Below, piece by piece: positions 1-10,889 of a DNA stretch of 64,000 bases. The stretch lies in assembly GCA_032433765.1 (NCBI GenBank), contig JAVIAB010000051.1, positions 83,777,973-83,841,972 of the forward strand. Reading direction: 5' to 3'. Source of the DNA: Megaustenia siamemsis (Eukaryota > Mollusca > Gastropoda > Stylommatophora > Ariophantidae). A program made the position numbers and the translations under genes. Positions within the stretch are counted from its first letter, which is position 1. Every line of letters begins with the position of its first letter. The notes below the pieces were generated by a model that saw only the letters and a list, made by a program, of their open reading frames with translations, was not told the DNA's origin and ran no database searches.

Positions 1-62
1 ATTTTATTTATTTTTCGCTTTATGTTTTTAGTATTTTTAAATTTTTATCTGTCATTTCACAG

Positions 63-183
63 AAAGTTGAAATCTTTAGATATATGGCGCATGAAGTCTG
101 TACAAGAAGAAGGTCTAGCCCATATTTACAACAACTGTCCATTGTTGGAGGAGTTGGACGTAGGATGGTGGTATGATTGTACT
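63..183 (+). CDS. FBXL4: FBXL4-like F-box/LRR protein, internal exon (first visible)
   Basis: This exon encodes leucine-rich repeats of an FBXL4-type substrate-recognition subunit of an SCF ubiquitin ligase; the family is known for mitochondrial quality control. It starts after a pyrimidine-rich AG acceptor (61-62), inside a codon, and ends in phase 0 at ACT before the donor gtaaat (184). The peptide carries the motifs LKSLDIWR and CPLLEELDVGW, which match the LRR pattern and FBXL4 as I remember it (LEELDLGW). The reading frame runs only about 30 bp past the donor before a stop. The F-box and N-terminal part must lie before the window. The identity rests on four consecutive exons agreeing in order, phase and motif; the alignment to FBXL4 was from memory, not a search. 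Confidence 0.85.
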
Positions 184-234
184 GTAAATCTCAGTTTTGG
201 AGGTCTTCAATAAATCTTATCACCAGTCACACAC

Positions 235-365
235 ATTCCAGGTTTTATTAAACGCAAATCTGTAAACCAGACGAAAAAATCACACAAGTGAAAAAAAACC
301 TACATGTCGGTTCATTTTGCATTCTTCTTGGTGAGGCATGATTCATTTAACCTTCACTGTGTCTT
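235..365 (+). repeat. Interspersed repeat D, copy 1
   Basis: The segment with CTGTAAACCAGACGAAAAAA and the later CTTCTTGGTGAGGCATGATT is echoed at 10060-10140 (CTGTACACCAGACTAAAAAA) and, for the second half, at 11735-11775. It is a low-copy, decayed interspersed repeat of unknown class within intron 1 of the FBXL4-like gene. Confidence 0.45.
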
Positions 366-764
366 CTAGATTATATTTGACTGCAAGTGCCATTATACAA
401 AAATTGTTGCAAAAAAATATGTATCGATGTAGCATTGTTGGTTGGCACCAATATTTTTTGTCCACTTCAAACATAGATTTGGTACAATTTGATTGGCCAG
501 CACATATAGAAGAACTGTTTATACAATTCTGCATAAATATTATTTTCGTAAAATCTTATTCATGGATTTATTTTAATAAGAAAAAGATGCAGAAAGTCAT
601 ACAAGGGTCTACTTTCCCTTATAAATTGCTTTGTATGGCTTACAAGTCAATGTTTTAGAAAGAGACCATACAAATTGAGGATAATTCATAAAAGATGATA
701 GATATGCAACGTTGAATGATAAAGTCAATTAAATTAAAGAGCTGTAAGCTCCATGTCAAAGAAT

Positions 765-1003
765 AGTGACATTGTGATCTTCCAGGCTTGTCATAAGAGG
801 TGACTAAGGTGGTTGATCGATGGCTTGACAAGCTGTCATTGTAAAAAGTATTGTTATGGAAACAGAACCATAGACTTTAGAAGCAGTGATCTCTGCAATA
901 TGTGCTATTTTGGCATGCAAAGTTTCTGCTTTTGAGATTGTAGTCTATGTGCCGTCTTCGGCTCGAAAAGACAATAGATAGAAGCTCCATTTTGGAGCAT
1001 AAC
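765..1003 (+). mobile_element. SINE family A copy (shares LINE-1 3' end)
   Basis: This copy of about 240 bp runs from a GTGACA-containing head through a conserved middle (GATCGATGGCTTGACAAGCT) to the 3' end GGCTCGAAAAGACAATAGAT. The same unit is found reversed at 11790-12035 and as a 3' part at 52121-52250. The terminal 40 bp match the 3' end of LINE-1 in this window, the usual sign of a SINE mobilised by that LINE. Confidence 0.75.
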
Positions 1004-1129
1004 AAGGTAAAGGTAAAGTATGAGATTTAAATTGGCGTCTTAGCATGCGAGTTTTCACCAATATGTGCTTGGCCGCCTATCAAGAAGTGTTTGGAGACTT
1101 CTGGATAGTGTTGCTTCAAGCATTGAAAC

Positions 1130-1335
1130 TCACAATGCGAGGTGGCTTTCCTCACCTTCCCAGAGTACTAACCTGGTACCCATTTCTGCCTGTGGCTGGG
1201 TTGACCGTTGGGTTATTTTTTTCCAAGCACGAGTACAATTCACACTGTTTCCAGCGGGAATCGAACACGGGTTGTTCGAACGTCGGTAGTCCAGTCGGGT
1301 GGTTTTCCCAACTAGGCTACCGAGGCCCACAACAG
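1130..1335 (-). mobile_element. tRNA-derived SINE, family C
   Basis: Read on the - strand, it starts with a tRNA-like head: an A-box-like TAGCCTAGTTGG and a B-box-like GTTCGATTCCC about 50 bases later, followed by a tRNA-unrelated body. It is single copy in this window. The + strand open frames across it are by-products of the tRNA-like sequence. Confidence 0.6.
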
Positions 1336-2301
1336 GCAAGGTCTTTCCATCCTCCCTTTTCTAGGACTCTTTCTATCCCAATTTCCTTCAGCAGTAACGA
1401 GGTTCTGAGGGTTTTTAGGGTTTCTTTCACTTGTTTCCATGCATTCGTGGGCTTTCTCTGTTTCCATAACAAACACTAGCTATGCTGGCATCAGAATCTT
1501 TTTAAGGATATGTCCAATCTGTCTTCATTTTCATGTTTATAATCTGTTGTTCTATTGCCTTTTCTTTCTGTTTCATCCAAGATATCTTTATTTCTGATCT
1601 TGTCCTAAAATCTGATGCTCAGAATTTTCCCCAGGTAACTGTTTATAATTGTTTGTGTCTAGTATTCCTCTTCTACTATTTTTTTTTATTTTTAACTCCC
1701 AAAGGTTTTTCAGCATGTGAAGAGTGCACATGGGACCTCCTACATTTTTCCTTTATCCAAAATGGCTGAACATCTAATATCACAAACCAGAGACAGGGCG
1801 AAGGTAAAGCCAAGAAAAATCCATAGATTTGAATAGAAAAACTCCCACTTCCTCCCATGTGATTTGAACATGGAACCTTCATGACCAGAGACAGACCTCT
1901 AGATTACCCAGCAGGACCCCTCCTCCCCCTGCCCCCCCCCCCCCAAACACGCACGCCCATACAAATGAACTCATCAAATTCTAATTCCAGACCAAATTAA
2001 AATAAGCTCAAATGCAAACATAAATCTGAAAGTAAAATTTTTCCCCGAATGTATGTCCTTTTATGTCATCAGTAGTGTTTCATTTGTTTTAATTTAATTA
2101 TTTTGTTAAATATTAAGTCTGAACTTTCATCCACTGACCATTTTTTCACTACTTTTTTCATTTGTTTTATAATTTACCCTCCAAAAACAGTATACCATCA
2201 TTTCTTTCTACAATTAGTATATTCATTTGTCCAATGCTCATTATTCTTCTGCAATATTGAATCTTTGATTTGCATCTGTCTTACTCAGCATTGACCTGAA
2301 G
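1336..2301. other. FBXL4-like intron 1, remainder
   Basis: AT-rich intronic sequence without a supported gene. It holds a run of 13 C at 1932-1944 and no exon-like frame until the acceptor at 2301. Confidence 0.6.
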
Positions 2302-2375
2302 TCTGAAAGTGATTGCTTTCTTAACTTGGCCATAAGGTGCAGAAATTTGAAAAAGTTATTCCTAACAGCCAACAG
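2302..2375 (+). CDS. FBXL4: FBXL4-like gene, 74-bp LRR exon
   Basis: This short exon would be missed by an ORF scan. It begins in phase 0 with TCT after the AG at 2300-2301, which is a weak acceptor with its pyrimidine tract some way upstream, and ends in phase 2 (AAC AG) before the donor gtgaat at 2376. It encodes SESDCF followed by NLKKLFLTANR. FBXL4 has NLQKLFLTANR here, and the spacing from the GW motif of the previous exon to this CF is the same 11 residues. The phases join the previous exon (0) and the next exon (2) without a gap. The acceptor is the least certain boundary; the TTACTCAG eight bases upstream in the same stretch would put the exon out of frame. Confidence 0.82.
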
Positions 2376-2439
2376 GTGAATATATACAATAATCTGAACA
2401 TTGTTGTGATATTCATGGTATCTTTAGATAAACTAAATT

Positions 2440-2475
2440 AAACTAATAATACATTAGTAAAATATAAACTAATAA
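2440..2475. repeat. Target-site duplication, left (LINE-1 at 2476-4035)
   Basis: These 36 bases are identical to 4036-4071 and abut the TAGA tail of the element. This is unusually long for a LINE duplication. Confidence 0.9.
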
Positions 2476-4035
2476 TCTATCTATCTATTGACCTTTCGAG
2501 CCGTAACCGGCCCATAGGGCGTAGACCAAGATACACCTTCTCCTATATGAATTTTTGTTCTAGCAGTTTTCTTTTAAAGATATTTTATCAAATCTCGCCA
2601 TCTGTCTCTGTTCTGTGCAAGCAGTTCTATCTCATTGAGGGAGCCGATTCCTGCTGCTCTTGCCTCTCTCATCAATGTTCTTCTCAGTGTCTCCCTGGGT
2701 CTTCCTCTTTTTCTTTTACCTGTTGTTTCCCATATGAGGGCTTGCTTTGCTATTCGATTATTATCTCTTCTCATCACATGTCCAACGTATGACCATCGTC
2801 TTTTCTTTATTACTGAAGATATTAGTGGTTGATTGGCGATTTCTCTAATTTCCTCGTTTGTTTTGAATTCGTTCCATTCTATACCAAGTATTTTCCTTAG
2901 ACATTTATTTTCGAATGCGTTCAACTTTGTTTCTATATCTCTTGTTGTTTTCCAGCTTTCACACGCATACGTAAGGGTTGATAGTACATTTGATTTGAAT
3001 AGCCTAAGTTTTGTGTTTGTGCTAATGAGTTTTGATTTCCACAACTTTTCAAGGCTTCTGAAAGACATTGCTGCTTTAGCCAGTCTGATTCTAATTTCTT
3101 TGCTCGTATCCCCTTCTCGATCAATGTGACTTCCAAGATAGATGAAGTGATCGATCTCTTCTACTGGTTTGTTTTCCATGTATATTTTGTCACTTGTTGG
3201 AATTAAACTTTTCATGACTTTAGTCTTTTCATGATTGACCTCAAGCCCAATTTTGCTGGCTATTGATGATAGTTCATTTGTGTTTTCCTGCATCGTTTTT
3301 ATCTGATTGCTGATGAGAACTATGTCATCAGCAAAGTCCAGGTCCTCCAAATGGTCTCCTTGTATCCATTCGATGCCTTTATTACCAGTGCAGCATTTCT
3401 TCATTATGAAGTCCATAACAATTCCAAATAACAAGGGCGATAAAATACATCCTTGTTTAACCCCAGTTTCTATTGGGAAACATTCGCTCAGTCCTTCCTC
3501 TGTTCGAACTGCACATGTGTAACCATCATACATGTCTTTGATAATATTTATGATTTTTGATGGTAAGCCATATTGCTTCAGAATTTTCCACAAAGAATCT
3601 CTATGAATACTATCAAATGCTTTTTTGAAGTCGATGAAGTTAAGTACAAAAGGTTTTTGCTTTTCAATGTGTTCCTCCAATATAAGTCGTAGAGTGAAAA
3701 TGTGGTCAAGACAGCTTCTCCCTTTTCTAAACCCAGCCTGTTCTTCACGCATTACTGTATCTATTGAATCCTTTATTCTATTTAGGATGATTTTACAGAA
3801 TAATTTTGAGGCAACTGACAAAAGTGTCACGCCTCTCCAATTGTTACAATCTCTAAGATTGCCCTTTTTTGGGATCTTAACAATGATTCCTTTTTTCCAT
3901 TTATGAGGCGTCTTCTCTGTTTTCCAAATGATGTTGAACATTTTTTGGAGATGTATTAAATTATGGCTATCAATTGCCTTGAGGATCTCAGCTGTTAACT
4001 TATCCTCTCCAGCAGCCTTGTTATTGGTCATTAGC
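2476..4035 (-). mobile_element. LINE-1 copy, 5'-truncated, young
   Basis: A 1,560-bp element lies antisense in FBXL4-like intron 2. Its 3' tail (TAGATAGATAG on the - strand) is at 2476, and it is truncated inside the reverse-transcriptase region at 4035. A perfect 36-bp target-site duplication flanks it (2440-2475 and 4036-4071). It is nearly identical to the copy at 22402-24784, so insertion was recent. Its antisense orientation should limit interference with the host transcript. Confidence 0.92.
2574..4035 (-). CDS. LINE reverse transcriptase, 5'-truncated but open
   Basis: An open frame of about 486 codons runs from the truncation point to the natural stop. In order it shows the finger motif AAGEDKLTAEI, AGFRKGRSC, the catalytic FKKAFDS (first Asp), GVKQGCILSPLLF, and FADD with the catalytic Asp pair. 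Next comes the thumb-like YLGSHIDREGD, then the C-terminal CLRKILGIEW and GHVMRRDNNR segments, ending WRDLIKYL. The endonuclease domain is missing because of the truncation, so this copy cannot move by itself. It differs from the + strand copy by a single residue in the shared part (Ser against Ile, at SSIASKIG). Confidence 0.92.
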
Positions 4036-4071
4036 AAACTAATAATACATTAGTAAAATATAAACTAATAA
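4036..4071. repeat. Target-site duplication, right (LINE-1 at 2476-4035)
   Basis: This is the second copy of the 36-bp duplication, abutting the truncated 5' end of the element. Together with the left copy it defines the exact insertion boundaries. Confidence 0.9.
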
Positions 4072-4269
4072 ATAATTTTAATAAACTGACCTACTATTAA
4101 TGCTTATTTATCGCCTCATTTTTGTTCAATCTTAAGGAACAGTTGTGTACACTGTGTTGCACTTTATAGTAGTGTTGCATTATTGGCACCTTTCAGCAAT
4201 TGCATGTCTAATTTCAGCAAGTGGTCAGTTTGATATGAAAAGGATATCAGCCTTACTACAAGTCTTGTG

Positions 4270-4525
4270 GTAGCCATGATAGCTCAGTGGTTAGTGGACT
4301 GGGCTACAAAGGACAAGAGGTTGAGTTCGATCCTAATCGATGGATTCTGAGTTTACCCAGCCTTAAATGGGTATCGGATTTTTCCTGGGAAAGTAAAGTT
4401 ACACGCATGTAATACCGACCACATTACCCCAAAAATCATGTGCAGAAGGTCTATAAAAATTATGGTCACTAACACCATATTCCCTATACACCTCTTGGTG
4501 TGACCTGACCCTTTACTTTGTTTAC
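4270..4525 (+). mobile_element. tRNA-derived SINE family B, full copy
   Basis: The tRNA-like head carries the A box TAGCTCAGTGGTTAG and a degenerate B box (GAGTTCGATCC). The family body follows (CAGCCTTAAATGGGTA, CTGGGAAAGTAAAG, TAATACCGACCACATTACCC, GGTCACTAACACCATATTCC), ending CCTTTACTTTG. This is the best-represented interspersed repeat in the window. Confidence 0.85.
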
Positions 4526-4581
4526 AAGTCTTGTGTCACCTATAGTGACATGCAGTTTGCCAATTCATTCCCAGGCTGACA

Positions 4582-4865
4582 GGAAGCCATGTTTCCTGAG
4601 TGGTTAGTGCAATCACTTCTTGATTTTAAGAATCTGGATTGAATTTCCAGAAGTGGTGGATTTTTTTTTCAGACAGACAAGGCTTGCCCAGTTTCTAAAA
4701 ATGGGTACCAGAAATTTTTGTTGGAAATAAAGGGACTTGGTGTGATTCCAACACATCAACCCAAAATGTGCTGTGGTTGGAAAAATCTGGTCACTAACAC
4801 CATATTTCCCATAAGGCTAACTTGGGGTAGAGGGAACCTTTACTCTGCCTTACTTTACTGATAGG
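4582..4865 (+). mobile_element. SINE family B, divergent subfamily
   Basis: The layout is that of family B, with a GTGGTTAGTGCAATCACTT head, AAAATGGGTACCAG, CCCAAAATGTGCTG and GGTCACTAACACCATATTTC, but with many differences. The same variant body recurs at 13765-13975, so it is a subfamily rather than random decay. Confidence 0.7.
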
Positions 4866-4921
4866 GGAGAATTTAATGTCAATTGAGCTTACAGATGTGA
4901 GAATGTAAAAAAGTAAGTAAA

Positions 4922-4964
4922 AAGCCCATCATGCCAAGTGGCGTATAGGGAATATGGTTTTTTT
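4922..4964 (-). mobile_element. SINE family B, 3' fragment
   Basis: The bases CCAAGTGGCGTATAGGGAAT are the reverse complement of the family B 3' end. Only the last 40 bp or so are present. Confidence 0.6.
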
Positions 4965-5142
4965 TTTCTTTACCTAAGATTGCAATCTGCTGTTGACTCT
5001 TTGTAGCACCATATTCTTAAACTGGCTATTGAGCATTTATTGTCCTTTCTTATGGTGCCTTTTGAAGCTGTCCATGTACATTTTTATGATTTTTGTGTGC
5101 CTTAATTTTATCTTTAATTTTTGCATTATCTATATCATTCAG

Positions 5143-5247
5143 GACTGTTCGAAACTCAGATCTAATTGCACTCGCAAATAATTGTCCACATCTGGAACAG
5201 TTAGACATTTTGGGAACTCGAGAAGTCACCAAGGAAGCCATTGTTTA
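5143..5247 (+). CDS. FBXL4: FBXL4-like gene, 105-bp LRR exon
   Basis: The acceptor is tatatcattcag (AG 5141-5142) and the donor is a consensus gtaagt at 5248. The first base completes an Arg codon with the AG carried over from the previous exon. The exon encodes NNCPHLEQLDILGTREV; FBXL4 has the closely similar LQQLDILGTRMV at this point. It ends with TA of a Tyr codon that the next exon completes. The preceding intron (2376-5142) contains a young antisense LINE and several SINEs. Confidence 0.88.
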
Positions 5248-5938
5248 GTAAGTATTTTTGTATTTTTAAAATTTTATCTTTTTCTGAGACTTCTTTTTGG
5301 GCTTGCTTCTTATCTCAGATCTCAAACTGCTGTCAATATTTTAATGTATTAGCTGCTGTTTTCATTACATTTCCAAGCTCTCTCAGTGGTACATTCAAAA
5401 CTGAGAATTGCTTGAAAATGTTACTTTTGATACAAGGTTGAATGTTTTGAATCCCCTAACAATTTAATCCTTCAAGTCTTGCCACCAAGTCTGTTTATAG
5501 AACAATATTTCTTTTGGAGTGATAAATTAAAAATAGAATATTTGATGATGGGCAGTTGCGCTTCCTTGGGTGACTTATCAATCTTTAATTCCTACCTCAT
5601 GGTGTGTTCTCCAATGTTGTGTAGATTGCATGATAATGTGGTTTTTCTGATGCACTTTGTTGAGCTAAGTTTCTTTGATGTTTTCATTAGATTTTTGTCT
5701 GTAGGAATTTTAGTATTAGTGGATGTAATTGTTGTTATTCCATCTTTGCTAGTTGTTTGCTTGTCATTGCCAGATGCATTTGATTAGTTCATGTAGATTA
5801 TATGGTTTTTATATTGTTCTTATAATCTATCTAACTGTCTGAATATAAAAGGAAATGTTTTCTTGATGGTTTTTTAAAGTTTTATTCATACATTAATAGT
5901 TACTTTATGTTTTCTTTTTTTTTTCTTTTCGTTTCCAG

Positions 5939-6080
5939 TGTTTTGGAGACATGCAAGAATCTGATTTTCCTGGATGTATCATTTTGTGTTGGCATATCTG
6001 CAACTGATGCATGTTCCTGGCGTGCAGCATACCCACGAAGAGCTATCAAGATCAGCTTCCAGAACATATCTTCTTCCTGA
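5939..6080 (+). CDS. FBXL4: FBXL4-like gene, terminal exon with stop
   Basis: The exon follows a long T-rich tract and the acceptor cgtttccag (AG 5937-5938). It encodes VLETCKNLIFLDVSFC, matching the LLESCKDLSLLDVSFC segment of FBXL4, then the basic C-terminal AAYPRRAIKISFQ, which corresponds to the family ending (SFPKVFIKKSFTQ). The stop TGA is at 6078-6080, five codons after the point where the vertebrate protein ends. About 80 bp downstream is an AATAAA. The gene looks intact through its 3' end. Confidence 0.9.
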
Positions 6081-6160
6081 TTAGGTGCACAATCTGTTAT
6101 AAGATTACAGTTGACTTCCATAATTCTTACCAGCTAATCTTACATTTTGAGGAAATGAAA

Positions 6161-6166
6161 AATAAA
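6161..6166 (+). terminator. Poly(A) signal of the FBXL4-like gene
   Basis: An AATAAA hexamer lies 80 bp after the stop codon in AT-rich sequence and just before a LINE remnant begins at about 6208, as expected for a short 3' UTR. Confidence 0.55.
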
Positions 6167-6207
6167 TAGGAAGATACTTCAGAAAAATCACTTGTCTATA
6201 TTTATTA

Positions 6208-7217
6208 TTAGACAGACATACGACTAATATGTAATTTGTACTGGGAGCAAACAGCAATAATAAAATTTAACAAAGAGAACCCTACACCCATTGATATAAA
6301 AAGTGAAGTAAGACAAGGATGCATCCTATCACCAAGCTTGTTCAATCTATACACTGAGCAAATCTTTAAAAACATCACAGAGATGCTAGGCCTAAACATT
6401 AATGGAAAGATAATCAATAACCTAAGATATGCTGATGATACTGTACTACTGGCAGAAAATCCTAAAGATCTACAATTACTTAATTAATGTAATAAACATG
6501 ACAAGCAAAAAATATGGACTAGATATGAATATCAAAAAGACTAAAAACTATGATCATAAACAAAGAAAATTCTCAAGACCCTACAATTAAATATCAAATT
6601 TGAAGGAATACATCTGGAGACAGTTCAGAGCTACAACTACCTTGGACATAGTATAACCAGTGATGGGAAATGTAAAATTGAAATAAAGAAAAGAATAGGT
6701 ATGGTAAAAAGTAATTTTAATGCCATGAAAAATATACCAACATCAAAACAAATAACACCAGGGCTAAAACTATGAATAGCAAAATGTTACATCTTCTCAA
6801 TATTCCTGTATGGTGTAGAAACATGGACATTAGACCAGAAAACAGAACAGAAAATTGAAGACTTTGAAATGTGGATCTATAGAAGAATAGGTAGAATTGG
6901 ATGGAAAGAAAAGAAAACAAATGATGAAGTTTTAAAACAACTAAAAATGAAAAGAGAACTACTTAACACAATTAGTACAAGACAAATGACATTTTTGGGC
7001 CATGTTAAAAGACACAACAGCCTAATAAAAGTAATATTGGACGGGAAAATGCAAGGTAAAAGAGGCAGACCAAGACCAACATGGACGAATAACATCAAAA
7101 GATGGACAAGTCAGCCTATGACAATCTGCACCATCAAAGCAAGAGACAGAGTGGAATGTCACTCCATGGTAGTCAACCTTGGATGCGGAGATGGCACTCG
7201 ATGATGATGATATTTAT
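6208..7217 (+). pseudogene. LINE-2 (GAT-tailed) reverse-transcriptase remnant
   Basis: This is a broken reverse-transcriptase coding region that starts directly after the FBXL4-like 3' UTR. Visible pieces are VRQGCILSPSLFNLY, the catalytic RYADDTVLLAE, YNYLGHSITSDGK, FLYGVETWTLD, MWIYRRIGRIGW and FLGHVKRHNS. Stops and frameshifts separate them (for example after 6487). The tail is GGCACTCGATGATGATGAT, a GAT repeat. Fragments of the same 3' end lie at 7447-7640 and 61578-61745. Confidence 0.85.
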
Positions 7218-7446
7218 TGTTGGCAAGCCCCTATTATTACAGCCATGTCGATGATGTGTCAGTTCCAGACATCATGCATCACTATATCTCAGGAACATTT
7301 TATTGAGGGTTTTTTTTTTAAACTTAGAAATTCTTCAGTAATCCAACTGTATAAATATGTTGTCAGTCATTATCCAAGTCTGGAGTAGAGAATTCTTCCA
7401 CTTTGTGCAATCAACATTCTTCAGAATGCGCACTGTCTGTATCATA

Positions 7447-7640
7447 TGTATCATCATCATCGAGTGCCTTCTCCGCAACAAAGGTTGACTACCATGGATC
7501 ACCATTCTATTCTGTTTCTTGCTTTGATGGTGCAGGCTGTCATAGATTGCCTTGTCCATCTTTTGATGTTACTCGTTCATGTTAGTCTTGGTCTGCCTCT
7601 GCCTCTTTTACCTTGTATTTTTTGTATAATTATCATTTAA
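7447..7640 (-). pseudogene. LINE-2 3' fragment
   Basis: Reading on the - strand it repeats the last 190 bp or so of the element at 6208-7217, including the RGRPRP-type segment, and begins (at its 3' end) with the ATGATGATGATAC tail. It faces the + strand copy with about 230 bp between them. Confidence 0.75.
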
Positions 7641-9248
7641 TGAAAGAAAATTATAATAAAAATTGCTGAACTGATATATATCAGAAAAGTTTTGAATTGA
7701 GTTATTTGTGGGTCATCATCATTGTACTCCAAACATGTCCATAGGTGCTCAGATCCCCTCATCAGCAAGCCCCGCAGTTTCCAACGACTGACGGCTCCAG
7801 TTCTGTGTTGGTTAATTCAGAGGGAAGAGTCAAGATCAGGAGTGAAGATATTAAGAAGTGTAGCACCAATTTTAGCTTCCATCTATTGTCCTTTTTAGCT
7901 GAAGACAGCATATAAGGCGAAATTTTAGACTTTCAATGTCCATCAATCTTAAATGGCCATCACTTAAATGTACAAGGAATGTTCAGTAAGTAATGCCGCA
8001 CATTTTGTTCTATGTTAACACTGGATTACAATACCGTTGAAATAATGATGACCTCAAAATACAATTTTTTGGAGTTCAACAGTTTACCGCGGGCAAACAT
8101 TTCCCACTTCCCTATACCTTCCTAGTTATTACTTCTGGTGAACCCTGAGTGTTGGATATGTTTCCTGCGATGTTCGATCAAACACTAACATGTGCTTCGT
8201 AAAAAGTACGAAGCTATTGTAAATAAAAAGGGGACTTTTAAAAAAAAAAAATTAATTTGGCCAATTTTAAAGAATTTTTTTATTATGATGGGGAGATCTC
8301 TTGGTTATCGGCAAGACATCAAACAAACCTCTATAACATAGGGTAGGCAGTGAACAACACTGAGTGGTAAAACGAACATAGGGGTTGTACTGACGGACTG
8401 ACAGCCGACGTGTGAATAAACAAAGTAATACTTCCAGTGTGTCAGGCCATAAATTGACCCTAAGCCAAAAAATGATTGCCCCACCCAATTTCCATGATTC
8501 TCCTTGTATAAACACACAGCTTTGTAGCAAAAGTTTAAAGAAAATATTATTTTCCTAACTCCTAATGTAAGAATTAATGATCATAGTCTTTATGAACAAT
8601 TCGTACAGAGGTGACTCACTAGTAGGTATCATAATCTATGATTCATTTTGTTTGAAAAGAAATTTGTGTATGTGCTGGGTCTTTAGAACCACACAACCTC
8701 CTGTAATTTCATCATCTTTTGGTAGATGGTTGGGATGTTTTTTTTTCAAAAATGAAGTCTAGGAGCAACATGCATTACAAATAAAGAGCAGTCATTGAAT
8801 TTCTTTTGGCAGAAAATGAGAGCTTCACAAACATTTATAGACAATCTTCTTTTTCTTCTTAGGCATTCAAATCTTGTGAACTTGACTCTTTGTTCTGTTT
8901 TATAATAGTGGGATAACATCATCATGATACATGAAATAGGCACTAAAAAAATATACAGAGAGTTATGGTAGTAGATAAAAGCACAGTCAGTTTTAAACCA
9001 TTTTTTTATCAACAGAATAAAGTCAAAGCAGCCTATCAACACTCTCGGGCTGTCACAAAGCAGTGACACCTACAGAGCTGCAATATTCCTATATCAAGAT
9101 ATATTAGGATAATCACCACAAAACCACTTGCTACTTACTTACTTTGACATCTCAGTGGGTAGTGTATTCCAAATTTTATTTTATTTTATTTTTGCAGAAC
9201 TAAAAAAAAAAAAATTATGTTGCACTACTTGTAGAGTATTCCTCATAC
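7641..9248. other. Intergenic, old repeat traces only
   Basis: I see no gene. At 7885-7930 a decayed SINE family A tail can be read (CTATTGTCCTTTTTAGCTGA). At 7985-8010 the sequence TTCAGTAAGTAATGCCGCAC resembles a terminus of a small DNA transposon, but I could not find a matching inverted end. Confidence 0.4.
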
Positions 9249-9420
9249 TTTTAGTGTACAGACCTAAGGTAACAGTAATGTGGTGATCACCTTTTAGTGT
9301 ATAGACCTAAGGTAACAGTAATGTGGTGGTCACCTTTTAGTGTATAGACCTAAGGTAACAGTAATGTGGTGGTCACCTTTTAGTGTATAGACCTAATGTA
9401 ACAGCAATGTGATGGTCACT
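9249..9420. repeat. 43-bp tandem repeat, 4 copies
   Basis: The unit begins TTTTAGTGTATAGACCTAAG and ends GTGGTGGTCACC. There are four copies with a few substitutions, the last being the most divergent. Confidence 0.9.
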
Positions 9421-10728
9421 GAAAGCTTTTTATAACTGGCATAGGTGCAGTGCTTTTTTTTTTATTAAATTTTCATTTGAATGCTTCTGGGTAACATTTT
9501 TATAGTGCAAACAGTTAAGAAGAAATAACATGTGTGCTATATAAATATAATTTCTGAGGATTTTTGCTATCCTCTAGTTGAATATTATGATCAGTAAGTA
9601 GCAGGAGAAATTGCCTGATCTGACTATTTGGCTGTTATGATTGTTTTTGATGTTGCAGATGTATAGTTTTTGGCTTCATTATCTTTGTATGGATTTGATT
9701 ATTTAAAAATTTTATTTAATCTGTTTTATTAAGTGTAATCAGTTAATTAATGTATTAATTTTATTTAAGGAGAGTGGGGATTTTGTAATTCTGTAACATG
9801 TTTTTGTTGATTGCCACAGCTTTACTTAAACATCATTTAGTTTTTGGGCATTGGGAAAGTTAAAAATGTAGTTGCCAGGTTTGGATGTGATAAACTGGCA
9901 GGGGAGAAGAAAAGCATCCTATTACTGACAATTTTTATTAATGGCATTGATGTAGTTATATGAGAGTGAACAACAAAGTAGAAGTTGTACATCAACTTTT
10001 ACCCATATCACAGAAGTTTTACCCATATCTGACACACTACCCTGACAGTCTTATCCTTCAACATTTTTTAGAGGCAAACCTGTACACCAGACTAAAAAAA
10101 GCCATGTGAATGGGGAAAAAAACATACCTGTCAATTTTAAATGTTAATTTATAATAATAAATAGTGCTTATTTCAAATCTCTTTTTTTTGACACATTCAG
10201 TACATTAATTATTTAATATTGAAAAATTCAGAGCTGTTGATGAAGTTAGAAGTAAGTGATTTGAATGGATGAGCTACACTTTAATATATATATTATATTT
10301 GAAACTAAAACTGTTTTGTTTATTTGGACGCACGTCACTCGTGCTCAGTAGTCATCTTTCCACAGTTATATTTGAATGGATTCTGACTTCATAAATCTAT
10401 ATTTCTTAGGATTAACCAGCAAATTAATAATTATATTGAAGAAAATCAAATTTCCCGGCGTTTCCAAAATGTGCTAAATCTTATCTACCGTTTAACAGGT
10501 TTATGATAAATGGCATAGTAATAACCAAGGAACATATTTTATTTAATTAGTTTGACTTCGGTGTGTGACTGTGCTGGCAACACGATGCAGTTTTCGATGG
10601 AAGTCAAATTTAAGATATAAGTAAATTTCAATGCCCATAGTAAAAGAAATTAAAGTGTTCTTGTGTTATTTCGAACGGATTTATTTGTGATTTATTCTTA
10701 CAGTTTGTTTTAATTACCATCCATTGTG
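9421..10728. other. Intergenic AT-rich stretch
   Basis: No coding frame or RNA gene is supported. A second copy of interspersed repeat D lies near 10020-10140. Confidence 0.5.
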
Positions 10729-10877
10729 CTGCTTGCACAGAACAGAGACAAATGGCGAGATTTGATAAAATATCTTTAAAAGAATTGAAAACTGCTAGAA
10801 CACAAATTTAGATAAGAGGAGGAGTATCTTGGTCTACGCCCTATGGGCTGACTACGGCTCGAAAGGTCAATAGATAG
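10729..10877 (+). mobile_element. LINE-1 tail copy, heavily 5'-truncated
   Basis: It starts at CTGCTTGCACAGAACAGAGA, within the last 20 codons of the reverse transcriptase, and runs through the stop and the 3' end GGCTCGAAAGGTCAATAGAT. It is flanked by an apparent 8-bp direct repeat, ATTGTGCT (10723-10730 and 10878-10885). It is more diverged than the two large copies, so it is older. Confidence 0.8.
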
Positions 10878-10889
10878 ATTGTGCTATTA

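Noticed and set aside
338..658. 106-codon frame in FBXL4-like intron 1
   Set aside because: It has no splice context, does not match the expected LRR sequence, and the correct next exon is at 2302-2375.
1045..1479. 144-codon + strand frame
   Set aside because: It lies across an antisense tRNA-derived SINE and shows no protein-like pattern.
7985..8520. Small DNA transposon (mariner-like MITE)
   Set aside because: One end looks suggestive, but no matching inverted terminus or TA duplication was found.
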